Positions 8,354 through 16,709 of a DNA stretch of 42,772 nt are shown here, in pieces. Position numbers and translations under genes: made by a program. The first letter of the stretch is position 1. Each line of letters starts with the position of its first letter. The DNA is from Maribacter sp. Lineage in GTDB: Bacteria > Bacteroidota > Bacteroidia > Flavobacteriales > Flavobacteriaceae. A model generated the notes under the pieces. It made no database searches. It saw nothing but the letters and a program-made list of their open reading frames with translations, and was not told the origin of the DNA. The DNA is taken from assembly GCA_024228355.1 (NCBI GenBank), contig JAAETN010000022.1, forward strand, positions 1 to 42,772, given 5' to 3'.

Positions 8354-10516
8354 TTACAAATTATCCAACTGGTTACTACTTTTATCAGTACTAATTGTCC
8401 AGAAGAAACCCACAAAGAAAAAAGTGTCGGCTGAAGGGCGAATTGCTCTTCGATCAAAAACTCCATTGGAATTAGGTGCGTTTGCATATTGATAGCCGTT
8501 TACGTTATTAAAACCCAAAGCATTATTAACTGAAAAGTACAATATCTTCTGTTGGGAAATAAGATACGCCCAATTTAGACTGATGTTGTTATACGATTTC
8601 GTTTTCCCTGCCAGAAATTCATTACTATTCGGATTATCAAAGGGTCTTCCTGACGCATGGGTATATGAAAACCCCACTTGTGAACGCCAGTCATTTATCC
8701 AATATTTAGTGACAACAGATAAATTGTGTTTAGGGGCAAAATTTGGTGTAGCATGTTCCTCAAAATTCATATAGTCACGTTCTGTATCCAAAAAGGAATA
8801 GGAAACCCAATAATCCAGGTTTTTGATATTCTTATTATCCCTCCAAAACACATCCAAACCTGTGGCATATCCACTTCCTAAATTATTGTAATTTGAATCG
8901 AATTGTGGTGTGAAAGAATCATACTTTACCAAGTTATCGTAATCCTTGTAAAAGGCCTCTGCCCTAAACGTTTTGCCATCACCGGTATATTGATAGTTAA
9001 GAATGTAGTGTGAAGTTTTTTCAGTGTCCAAGGCTTTATCAAATTTAACATATTCTATAGATGGATTTTGATAAAAATCCCCGTATGCCAATGAGAACTG
9101 TCCATTTTCACTACTCTTGTAGCCCAAAGATACCCTAGGAGCCAAATTAAAGGCCTGCATTGCATTTGAATGTTCTCCCCGTATACCCAAATTCATGGCA
9201 AACCGATTGCTGAAAAATACATCAACCTCAGCAAACCCGGAAAATAGGTCTTCATTATAATCACTTTTAAAACTTAATCCGTCACCAGAATAGTAGGTAT
9301 CGTCATAGTTTAAATTGAAGTATTCTCCACCAAAATTCAACTGAAAACGATTACTGAAATTTTTCTTTAATTTCAATTTGAGATGTGCACCAATTTCTTT
9401 GGTTTCTATCTCATCAGCCAGAATTGTGATTTCATTATTGTCTATGGAAATACTTGCCCCTGTTGAAAGTGTCCATTCGTTTTCCAAGAAATGTTTGTAG
9501 GATGTATTGAAATAGAGGTTGTTGTTCTTCAACTGAAAGCGTACAAAATCCTCATAATTAATATCTTCTTGTTCAATGTCCAGATTGCTATGATTAAAAC
9601 CGGTATATAGTTTAAAAATATTGTCTTCACCATTGCTTCTAAATACCGCTTCTCCGGAAACTGATTCATAAGGTTTATTCCAGCGAACACCTTGGTTCGA
9701 AGGAATCAAAGACTCATAGGGCGCCAGATTTATGTATGACGTATTTAAACTTAAGGATTTCTCGCCCCATATTTCGGTATGCCCTACGCCACCCCCAACT
9801 GTCATTGCAGAGATATCTGTTTTTTCCTGGTCTGGTATATCGGTAGTATTCAACAATAATACACCTGACAGGGCCTGGCCATATTCTGCCGAATAACCAC
9901 CGGTGCTAAATGTAATACCCTTAAATAGAAATGGTGAGAACCTTCCTCTGGTAGGAATATTATTGGCCGTGGCATTAAAAGGCTGGAACACCCTGAGTCC
10001 GTCGATAAATACCTGCGTCTCTCCTGCTGCCCCACCACGGACAAACAATCTACCATCCTCACTAACCGTTGATGTTCCTGGTAGCGTTTGAAGGGCGCCC
10101 ACAAAATCACCTAAGGCTCCAGCGGTGGTAACAATATCCAAAGGTTTTAGCACAGAAACCTTGGAGTTATCGCCTGCCTCAAACGAACCAGCAGTTAAGG
10201 TAACCCCAGATAGCTGATTTATCGCTTCTTTGAGGGTTATGCGAAGATTCCTTAATAAGGTAACGTCCCCTGTTTCATAATGAGTCTCATAAGATATAAT
10301 TGAAATTACTAAAGTATGGGATCCACTTTCATTGGTTTCAAAGGAGAAATTCCCACTCTCATCGGTAGACGTTCCATCATAGGTGCCTTCTAGGTAAACA
10401 TTCGCCCCAACAATAGGAGTGTTTTTATCGTCCTTAACAGTTCCAATAATACTGGTCTGGGCAATAATTAAGGTTGAAAACAAGAGTGTGATCGCAGAGA
10501 TTAGTTGTTTAAGCAT
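8354..10516 (-). CDS. TonB-dependent receptor with carboxypeptidase-like N-terminal domain
   Basis: An outer-membrane receptor of about 720 residues. I place the start at the internal ATG (complement of 10514-10516), because it begins directly with a signal peptide (MLKQLISAITLLFSTLIIAQ). The longer frame from 10555 adds an unlikely polar leader. After the signal come a CarboxypepD_reg-like beta-sandwich (GTVKDDKNTPIVGANVYLEG region), a plug domain (GALQTLPG, LFVRGG, IDGLRV) and a 22-strand-type barrel with many 'Y/F-N/D' strands. No SusD partner lies beside it, which argues against a glycan-type system. The ligand is unknown. It shares strand with the cox cluster and precedes it by 82 bases. 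Confidence 0.9.
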   Translation of the reverse strand: MLKQLISAITLLFSTLIIAQTSIIGTVKDDKNTPIVGANVYLEGTYDGTSTDESGNFSFETNESGSHTLVISIISYETHYETGDVTLLRNLRITLKEAINQLSGVTLTAGSFEAGDNSKVSVLKPLDIVTTAGALGDFVGALQTLPGTSTVSEDGRLFVRGGAAGETQVFIDGLRVFQPFNATANNIPTRGRFSPFLFKGITFSTGGYSAEYGQALSGVLLLNTTDIPDQEKTDISAMTVGGGVGHTEIWGEKSLSLNTSYINLAPYESLIPSNQGVRWNKPYESVSGEAVFRSNGEDNIFKLYTGFNHSNLDIEQEDINYEDFVRFQLKNNNLYFNTSYKHFLENEWTLSTGASISIDNNEITILADEIETKEIGAHLKLKLKKNFSNRFQLNFGGEYFNLNYDDTYYSGDGLSFKSDYNEDLFSGFAEVDVFFSNRFAMNLGIRGEHSNAMQAFNLAPRVSLGYKSSENGQFSLAYGDFYQNPSIEYVKFDKALDTEKTSHYILNYQYTGDGKTFRAEAFYKDYDNLVKYDSFTPQFDSNYNNLGSGYATGLDVFWRDNKNIKNLDYWVSYSFLDTERDYMNFEEHATPNFAPKHNLSVVTKYWINDWRSQVGFSYTHASGRPFDNPNSNEFLAGKTKSYNNISLNWAYLISQQKILYFSVNNALGFNNVNGYQYANAPNSNGVFDRRAIRPSADTFFFVGFFWTISTDKSSNQLDNL

Positions 10517-10729
10517 TGCTGTTCGTTTTTGTCTGAACAAATGTGCGAACAGCATTGTGGTCTCGCTAAATTTGATTACCGAATCGTAGAATTTTTAGAC
10601 TGAAATGTACACGCTTATTTGGATTACAATTCGCTCCAAGTATTCAACAGTTGGGTAGTTCCTTTTTCTAAAACAAACGGTTATTTGGGAAGTTTGAACT
10701 ATCTAATAACAATTAAACCTTTGAACAAC

Positions 10730-11149
10730 ATGAAAACATTAGGACTTATTTTCGGATTAGTATTTATAGGCTTTGTAGCAACTGCCCAAGAAAATAATGG
10801 GATTAGCATTACCGTAACCATTGAAAATGTTCTTTCCGATGAAGGGAAAATTCTCGGTGCACTGCACTCTACAGAAACCTTTATGAAAGGCCCGGGAATA
10901 CTGAATGAAGTAAAAAATGCAGTCAAAGGAGAGGTCACACTCACTTTTTCAGAAGTAACGCCAGGCACATTTGCCATAATGGTATTGCATGATAGCAATA
11001 ACAACAACCGAATGGATTATGAAGCCAATGGAATGCCCAAAGAAAGCTTTGCTACCTCAGGAAATTTGGAACCTTATGGTCCTCCTACTTTCAATTCAGC
11101 GAAATTCGAAGTAGCCAACGAAGATTTGGAATTTAGAATTCGGTTTTAA
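10730..11149 (+). CDS. DUF2141 secreted protein
   Basis: A 139-residue protein that starts at the ATG at 10730, where a signal peptide (MKTLGLIFGLVFIGFVATAQ) begins; an upstream in-frame ATG would add 37 residues without sense. The body matches DUF2141: ISITVTIENVLSDEGKI, then MKGPG, then a FSEVTPGTFAIMVLHDSNNNNRMDYEANGMPKE segment with a DxNxNxxxD-type metal-binding-like loop. It is probably a periplasmic or surface beta-sandwich of unknown role, common in Bacteroidota. It is divergent from the TonB receptor and ends at a clear terminator. Confidence 0.85.
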   Translation: MKTLGLIFGLVFIGFVATAQENNGISITVTIENVLSDEGKILGALHSTETFMKGPGILNEVKNAVKGEVTLTFSEVTPGTFAIMVLHDSNNNNRMDYEANGMPKESFATSGNLEPYGPPTFNSAKFEVANEDLEFRIRF

Positions 11150-11165
11150 TAAGAATTCATCAATC

Positions 11166-11197
11166 AAAAAAGGCTTGCCAATGGCAAGCTTTTTTTG
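11166..11197 (+). terminator. Intrinsic terminator after the DUF2141 gene
   Basis: A 7-bp GC-containing stem, GGCTTGCC arm against GGCAAGC (11173-11179 with 11183-11189) and a 3-base loop, is followed by seven or more T residues. A run of A residues before the stem makes it potentially bidirectional. It lies 17-48 bases after the stop codon. Confidence 0.85.
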
Positions 11198-11268
11198 TTG
11201 TTTAAGCTTTAAACACTACATTTAATTAGGTTTTAACCAAAAAACCGAAGGCTCCCCCCACCATTTAA

Positions 11269-14200
11269 ATGAAAAAAATTACACCTATATTGATTTGGGG
11301 AATGCTTATATGCCAATTGGGTTTCGGGCAGTACTCCACAATTGATAGTTTAAAAACTACTTGGAACGACATTTCCCAAAGTGACTCGGTGCGGTACCAA
11401 GCGGGTCTTGATATTTTCATGCTTCAGTTTAGAAAAAACTTGGATACGGCCAGGTCTACAGGTACTCAATTATTACAATTCGCGCTTAACAAAAAAAATA
11501 GGACATGGGAAGCAACTGCGTTTCGTTATATTGGAAATAGTTACGCAGTGCAAGGTAGATTTCAGAAGGCCCTGGAATTCTTTCTTAAAAGCCAAGGGAT
11601 TTTACAAGAATTAGGAGACAAAATGGGAATGGCCACAACCTATAGCAATATAGGTACCGTTTATTATGAATTGGGTAATTATCCCGAATCATTAGATAAC
11701 CTCTTGGCTGGATTAAAACTCTCAGAAGAACTAAATGATCAACCTGGATTATCAAGAGTAACCAATAATTTGGGAAATGTTTTTGTACGCCAAAAAAACA
11801 ATGAAAAAGCTCTGGAATACTACTCCTACAGCCTTAAAATAAAAGAGGAACTAGGGAACAGACGCGCTTTACCCGCTGCTTACAACAATATTGGACTCAC
11901 CTATACCAATCTACAAAATCATAAACTTGCACTTGAAAATTTACTCATGAGTGCCCGAATAGCAGAAGAAATAAATGATAAAATTTCCCTTACACGCGCG
12001 TATAATAACCTAGGAGAGGAATACAATGTTCAAGGTGATTTTTCGAAAGCATTGGAATACTTAAACAAAAGTATTAGGATAAAAAATGAAATTAATGACA
12101 ATGAGGGGCTAGCATCTTCCTACCTATATAGAGGCAGAAACCATCTGTATCAAAAAAAATACGCTTTGGCGAAAAACGATTGCGAAAAAAGTTTGGCGTT
12201 AGGACGGGAAATGAGTGTTCCAATTATTCAGCAAAATGCCTACCAATGTCTAAGTAGTGCTTGGGAAGGTTTAGGAAATTTGAGCAAATCCATCGAGTAT
12301 TATAAGCAATTCATAAATGTCAGGGATACTTTATTCAATAAGGAAAAGACAGAAGAAATTACTCGTAAGGAAATGCAATATCAATTTGAAAAAAAACAGC
12401 TGTCTGACAGTATTGCTTTCACGATGCAAAAAGCAGAACAGGAATTATCTTTTGAAAGAAACCTGAGTAGGCAGCGTAATTTATTGAATCTTGTGATTTT
12501 TGGTGGTCTGGGATTACTTCTCATTGGGTTAATATATTGGCGTTCTAGACAAAAAAGTAAAAAATTGGAGCAAGAACGAAATGTGATAAATAAATTGAAA
12601 CAAGTTGACCAATTAAAAGATCAGTTTCTTGCCAACACCTCCCACGAACTTCGTACACCCCTGAACGGTATAATAGGACTTTCAGAATCCTTAAAAGATG
12701 GGGTTGCAGGAAAAATGTCTCAAAAGGCCCATGAGAATTTGGATATGATTTCAAATAGCGGAAAACGATTATCCCATTTGGTCAATGACATTTTGGATTT
12801 TTCCAAATTAAAAAACAAAGACCTGCTACTATCTATTCGTCCAGTTGATCTTCATGCTACCTTGGATGTGGTTTTGAAGCTTTCTGAAATGCTGATCCTG
12901 GATAAGGATTTGAAGCTGGTAAATTTAATTCCTGATTCTATACCCTTGGTGGAAGCGGATGAAAATAGGCTTCAACAAATTTTACACAACCTCATAGGGA
13001 ATGCCATTAAGTTTACTGAAAATGGACATGTTCAAATCAATGCTGAAGAAAAAAATGGAATGATTAGTATCTCTATTACGGATACAGGAATCGGAATCGC
13101 CAAAGAAAATTTAGAAAACATTTTTAAATCCTTTGAACAAGCCGATGGTTCAACTGAAAGGGAATACGGTGGAACTGGTTTGGGACTTTCCGTGTCTAAA
13201 CAATTGGTAGAGCTTCACAATGGAAAACTTGAAGTACGTTCTCATTTAGGCAAGGGATCTACCTTTATCTTTACGCTTCCTAAAAGTGATGCAAAGCACA
13301 AAAATATAATGATCTCCAAAGACAAATCCCTGGAAAGTATTTCTACTCTTCAAGAGGATGTAGGAAAAAGCAAAGTTGTATCCGACAAAGCACAAGCTAA
13401 TTTTAACCAGGGAACGCGAATCTTGATAGTTGATGATGATCCAATCAATAGACGGGTTTTGGAAAATCATCTTACTGTAGCGGGTTATGGGATTACCACT
13501 GCAAGTACTGGACAAGAGGCACTATCTTATATTGATCAGAATCAAGACTTTGATTTGATTTTATTGGATGTTATGATGCCCGGTATGTCTGGTTATGAAG
13601 TATGCCAAGCCATCAGGAAAAAATATTTAACCAGCGAGCTCCCGATAGTGTTGCTTACAGCCAAGAACAGAGTCAGCGATCTTGTAACTGGCTTTAGTGT
13701 TGGAGCCAATGATTATTTGACCAAACCCAATTCTAAAAATGAATTATTGAGCAGGATAAAAACCCATGTAAATCTGAATGGAATACATAAGGCCGCTAGT
13801 AGGTTCGTACCTACAGAATTTATAAAATCGGTGGGAAGGGAAGCCATTACCGATGTTGTTTTAGGGGATTATGTAGAGAAGGACGTTACCGTTCTTTTTA
13901 CAGACATAAGGGAATACACCACGATAGCGGAAAGTATGACGCCACAACAGAATTTCAAATTCGTCAACGCCTACGTAAGCAAAATGGGACCCGAAATACA
14001 ACGGAACAGGGGTTTTGTGAATCAGTATTTGGGTGATGGGATAATGGCGCTATTCCCGCATGAGGCAAGACATGCCTTGCAGGCGGCTATTGACATGCAA
14101 AAAGCACTACAGGAGTACAACAAGAGAAGAATCAGCAAAGGTTATATGCCAATTGCTGTTGGGATGGGATTACATACGGGCCCTTTGGTAATGGGCATCA

Positions 14201-14652
14201 TAGGAGATGTTATTCGAAATGATACTGCTATAATTGCTGATACCGTAAATACGGCATCTCGTATGGAAGGCGTTACAAAACACTACGGTGCGAATATTAT
14301 TATCAGCGAAAACAGTCTGCAAACCATCGAAAATCAAGATGATTTTCATTTTCGTTTTTTAGGAAAAGTCAAGGCCAAGGGAAAAGATAAGGTCATTGGT
14401 ATTTATGAATGTTTTGATGGGGATTCAAAGGACAATATTGCCCTTAAAATTAAGACCCTTAAGGACTTTGAAAAAGGGCTGGGTTTTTTCCTTGCACATG
14501 AATTTCCAAAAGCCTCGGCTGCTTTTGATAAGGTACTTAATAAGAACCCAGATGATTTAGTGGCTAAATATTTTGTCACCAAATCGGCTGAATTAACGAT
14601 ATCCGGAATATCTAAAGATGGGGATATCGTTAATACTATGAAATTGAAGTAA
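11269..14652 (+). CDS. TPR sensor histidine kinase - receiver - class III nucleotide cyclase fusion
   Basis: An 1127-residue signalling protein. In order: signal peptide (1-21); about seven TPR repeats (about 60-350) outside the membrane; one membrane helix (405-424); HisKA with phospho-acceptor H459 (TSHELRTPLNG); HATPase_c with N-box LHNLIGNAIKFTENG, DTGIGI and GGTGLGLS; a receiver domain with DDD 722-724 and phospho-acceptor D767; a class III cyclase domain (about 870-1055) with metal-binding D879 and D923 and transition-state residues N994 and R998; and a short TPR-like tail. The usual substrate-choosing lysine and threonine/aspartate of adenylate cyclases appear as Q919 and A987. It stands alone, with its own promoter region after the DUF2141 terminator. 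Output is presumably a cyclic nucleotide controlled by phosphorylation (inference). Confidence 0.9.
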   Translation: MKKITPILIWGMLICQLGFGQYSTIDSLKTTWNDISQSDSVRYQAGLDIFMLQFRKNLDTARSTGTQLLQFALNKKNRTWEATAFRYIGNSYAVQGRFQKALEFFLKSQGILQELGDKMGMATTYSNIGTVYYELGNYPESLDNLLAGLKLSEELNDQPGLSRVTNNLGNVFVRQKNNEKALEYYSYSLKIKEELGNRRALPAAYNNIGLTYTNLQNHKLALENLLMSARIAEEINDKISLTRAYNNLGEEYNVQGDFSKALEYLNKSIRIKNEINDNEGLASSYLYRGRNHLYQKKYALAKNDCEKSLALGREMSVPIIQQNAYQCLSSAWEGLGNLSKSIEYYKQFINVRDTLFNKEKTEEITRKEMQYQFEKKQLSDSIAFTMQKAEQELSFERNLSRQRNLLNLVIFGGLGLLLIGLIYWRSRQKSKKLEQERNVINKLKQVDQLKDQFLANTSHELRTPLNGIIGLSESLKDGVAGKMSQKAHENLDMISNSGKRLSHLVNDILDFSKLKNKDLLLSIRPVDLHATLDVVLKLSEMLILDKDLKLVNLIPDSIPLVEADENRLQQILHNLIGNAIKFTENGHVQINAEEKNGMISISITDTGIGIAKENLENIFKSFEQADGSTEREYGGTGLGLSVSKQLVELHNGKLEVRSHLGKGSTFIFTLPKSDAKHKNIMISKDKSLESISTLQEDVGKSKVVSDKAQANFNQGTRILIVDDDPINRRVLENHLTVAGYGITTASTGQEALSYIDQNQDFDLILLDVMMPGMSGYEVCQAIRKKYLTSELPIVLLTAKNRVSDLVTGFSVGANDYLTKPNSKNELLSRIKTHVNLNGIHKAASRFVPTEFIKSVGREAITDVVLGDYVEKDVTVLFTDIREYTTIAESMTPQQNFKFVNAYVSKMGPEIQRNRGFVNQYLGDGIMALFPHEARHALQAAIDMQKALQEYNKRRISKGYMPIAVGMGLHTGPLVMGIIGDVIRNDTAIIADTVNTASRMEGVTKHYGANIIISENSLQTIENQDDFHFRFLGKVKAKGKDKVIGIYECFDGDSKDNIALKIKTLKDFEKGLGFFLAHEFPKASAAFDKVLNKNPDDLVAKYFVTKSAELTISGISKDGDIVNTMKLK

Positions 14653-14741
14653 ACTTCTGCTTTCTAAAGTACTGGTAGCTCATATTTTCAACGAAAGTCG
14701 TAATATCTTCTGTTCTAGAAAATTGAAAATAGCTTCCTTTT

Positions 14742-15221
14742 CTATATTTCCTCAGCCAACCAAGCCTTCATCATCCAAACGGTTTTCTCTTGTTCGGTAA
14801 TAAAATCTCCCATCATTGAATTTGTTCCCTCATCATCAGCATCTCCAGAAGCATTCAAAATTCTACGTTCAATTATCAGGAGATGCGATAACGAATCTAC
14901 AATAAGTCGAATCGCATCCACGTCTTTGGTAATATTCTTACCAACGGGCACTTCAGACTTCGCTATATAATCCGCATAGGTATGCAAAGGTACACCACCT
15001 AGCGTAAGAACACGTTCTGCAATCTCATCAACCTTCATATTCGCATCATCATAAAGCTCTTCAAACTTCACGTGTAAATCAAAAAAATGTTTTCCTTTGA
15101 TATTCCAATGTATACCTCTCAAATTTTGGTAATACTGCTGGAAATTCGCTAATAATTCATTCAATTCGTTGCTTAATACCAATGACTTCTCAGCATTTAA
15201 ACCTATACTATTTAATTCCAT
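14742..15221 (-). CDS. dps: Dps-family DNA-protecting ferritin-like protein
   Basis: A 159-residue four-helix-bundle protein of the Dps family. The inter-subunit ferroxidase residues are visible: RGIHWNIKG, FFDLHVKFEELYDD and VDEIAERVLTLGG. Dps dodecamers bind DNA and oxidise iron with hydrogen peroxide, so they limit hydroxyl radical formation. The gene faces away from the efflux genes that end with an OxyR-type regulator about 4.4 kb away, and Dps is a classic OxyR target in other bacteria. Its 3' end is convergent with the kinase-cyclase gene. Confidence 0.95.
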   Translation of the reverse strand: MELNSIGLNAEKSLVLSNELNELLANFQQYYQNLRGIHWNIKGKHFFDLHVKFEELYDDANMKVDEIAERVLTLGGVPLHTYADYIAKSEVPVGKNITKDVDAIRLIVDSLSHLLIIERRILNASGDADDEGTNSMMGDFITEQEKTVWMMKAWLAEEI

Positions 15222-15273
15222 ATCTTATACTTTTAATTATTATACTATAAATTTAATCAATTGTATTATTATA

Positions 15274-15294
15274 TATCAATAGATTTAATTGATA
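15274..15294. promoter_or_regulatory. Inverted repeat in the dps upstream region, possible OxyR operator
   Basis: A 7-bp perfect inverted repeat, TATCAAT / ATTGATA with a 7-base spacer, lies about 53-73 bases upstream of the dps start. LysR-type regulators bind AT-rich dyads with a T-N11-A core, so this fits loosely. The region is extremely AT-rich, so chance is a real alternative. Confidence 0.3.
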
Positions 15295-15344
15295 ATTATT
15301 ATTTCAATATCGAATTTGATTATTCTTTGTAGTTGTCTTTGGAT

Positions 15345-15388
15345 GAGACAAGGTTTTTGTCTCTTTTTCCCTTCAAATTTTGGGAAAA
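15345..15388 (+). other. Terminator-like hairpin and overlapping second hairpin in the hlyD leader
   Basis: On the plus strand GAGACAA (15345-15351) pairs with TTGTCTC (15357-15363) across a 5-base loop and is followed by TTTTT, as in an intrinsic terminator. TTTTCCC (15365-15371) can also pair with GGGAAAA (15382-15388), which would consume the T-run of the first hairpin. No plus-strand gene ends upstream of it, because dps runs the other way. It therefore belongs either to a leader of the HlyD operon (attenuator) or to a short RNA started in the divergent region. Confidence 0.45.
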
Positions 15389-15457
15389 GAATAACAATTG
15401 GCGTAATTTTTGATTGATCTAAATCACTAGTTTTAACCATCCAAAACCCAACCCATC

Positions 15458-16702
15458 ATGAACAAAAAAAGAATCCTCTTAATTGGCATTCCCGTTCTAT
15501 TGATTGTTCTCGGTTATGCCTTTTTAGGCACAGGAACTGATGAAGAAATTTCAATTACCGCTAAAGTAACAAAGGGAGTATTTTTGAATGAAGTCATAAT
15601 TTCCGGAGAAGCTCAATCTACCAGTTTAAAGAAAATTGATGCGCCTGTCGAACTCCGAAATTACCGCCTCTATGATGTAAAAATCCAAGATCTGGTACCC
15701 GAGGGAACCGTGGTTAAAAAAGGGGATTATGTTGGTAAATTAGACCCTTCTGGTATTAATGGCCAAATTATTGATGCGCAATTAAGTTTAGAAAGCGCAG
15801 AGTCAAAATATACCCAAGAACAATTAGACACTACGCTTACGTTAAAACAGGAGCGAACCGCAATCAAAGATATCCAGTTTAACATTGAAGAGGATAAGTT
15901 GGAGTTGAAGCAATCTATTTATGAATCGCCTGTTACCATTAGGCAGTTGGAAATAAAAATAGAGAGGGCAGAACGGGATTTAAAAGAGAACAAAGAGGAT
16001 TATTCTATAAAAAAGAGAAAAGCCATAGCTAAAATGGTGGAGGTTGGCACTGAAGTATCTAAAATAAGGACAAAACTGGATGGCCTTCTTGAATTACAGA
16101 AATCCTTTACCATTCATTCTAGTGCGAATGGCATGATTACTTATATGAAAAATAGAGATGGTACTAAAAGAATAGTCGGATCGAGCATAAGTCCTTGGGA
16201 TCCAACTATTGCCACTTTACCGGATTTAACCAAAATGGAATCAAAGACCTATGCCAATGAAGTTGATATTAGGAAAATAAAGAAGGACTTGTCAGTTACT
16301 ATTGGTTTTGATGCCTTCCCAGATGTTTCTCTGGCAGGTACTGTTACTAGTGTCGCGAATGTAGGTGAAAAAAAGAGGGGTTCTGATATCAACCTATTTC
16401 AGGTCATGGTAAAATTAAATGAGACAAACACGAACATTCGACCTGGTATGACCACTTCTAATAGAATTCTAATTGAAGAGGAAGAAAATGTACTTACTGT
16501 TCCACTTGAAGCTATTTTTTCCAAAGACTCAGTTAGTTATGTATATACAAAATCTGGATTTTCCATTACAAAGAAAGAAATAGAGTTAGGAGATTCTAAC
16601 TTTGATGCTGTGATCGTTAAAAACGGATTAAAGGAAAATGATGTGGTTTATCTAAGTAAACCAGAAGGATTGGAGGAAAAAAGTATTGCACTATTAAAGT
16701 AA
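15458..16702 (+). CDS. HlyD/MacA-type periplasmic adaptor (membrane fusion) protein
   Basis: A 414-residue protein with an N-terminal membrane anchor (KRILLIGIPVLLIVLGYAFL), a split lipoyl/biotinyl-like domain, a long alpha-helical hairpin predicted from about 95 to 215 (rich in E, K, Q and I), and beta-barrel and membrane-proximal domains (VDIRKIKKDLSVTIGFDAFPD; GMTTSNRILIEEEENVLTVP). Adaptors of this family join an inner-membrane transporter to a TolC channel. The next two genes are exactly such a permease (7 bases on) and channel. Regulation may involve the hairpins upstream (15345-15388). Confidence 0.88.
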   Translation: MNKKRILLIGIPVLLIVLGYAFLGTGTDEEISITAKVTKGVFLNEVIISGEAQSTSLKKIDAPVELRNYRLYDVKIQDLVPEGTVVKKGDYVGKLDPSGINGQIIDAQLSLESAESKYTQEQLDTTLTLKQERTAIKDIQFNIEEDKLELKQSIYESPVTIRQLEIKIERAERDLKENKEDYSIKKRKAIAKMVEVGTEVSKIRTKLDGLLELQKSFTIHSSANGMITYMKNRDGTKRIVGSSISPWDPTIATLPDLTKMESKTYANEVDIRKIKKDLSVTIGFDAFPDVSLAGTVTSVANVGEKKRGSDINLFQVMVKLNETNTNIRPGMTTSNRILIEEEENVLTVPLEAIFSKDSVSYVYTKSGFSITKKEIELGDSNFDAVIVKNGLKENDVVYLSKPEGLEEKSIALLK

Positions 16703-16709
16703 TTAGTAC

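Noticed and set aside
14684-14730. ATTTTCAA/TTGAAAAT hairpin between the kinase-cyclase and dps genes as a terminator
   Set aside because: The loop is over 30 bases and the stem has little GC, so it would be a weak terminator; not listed as a feature.
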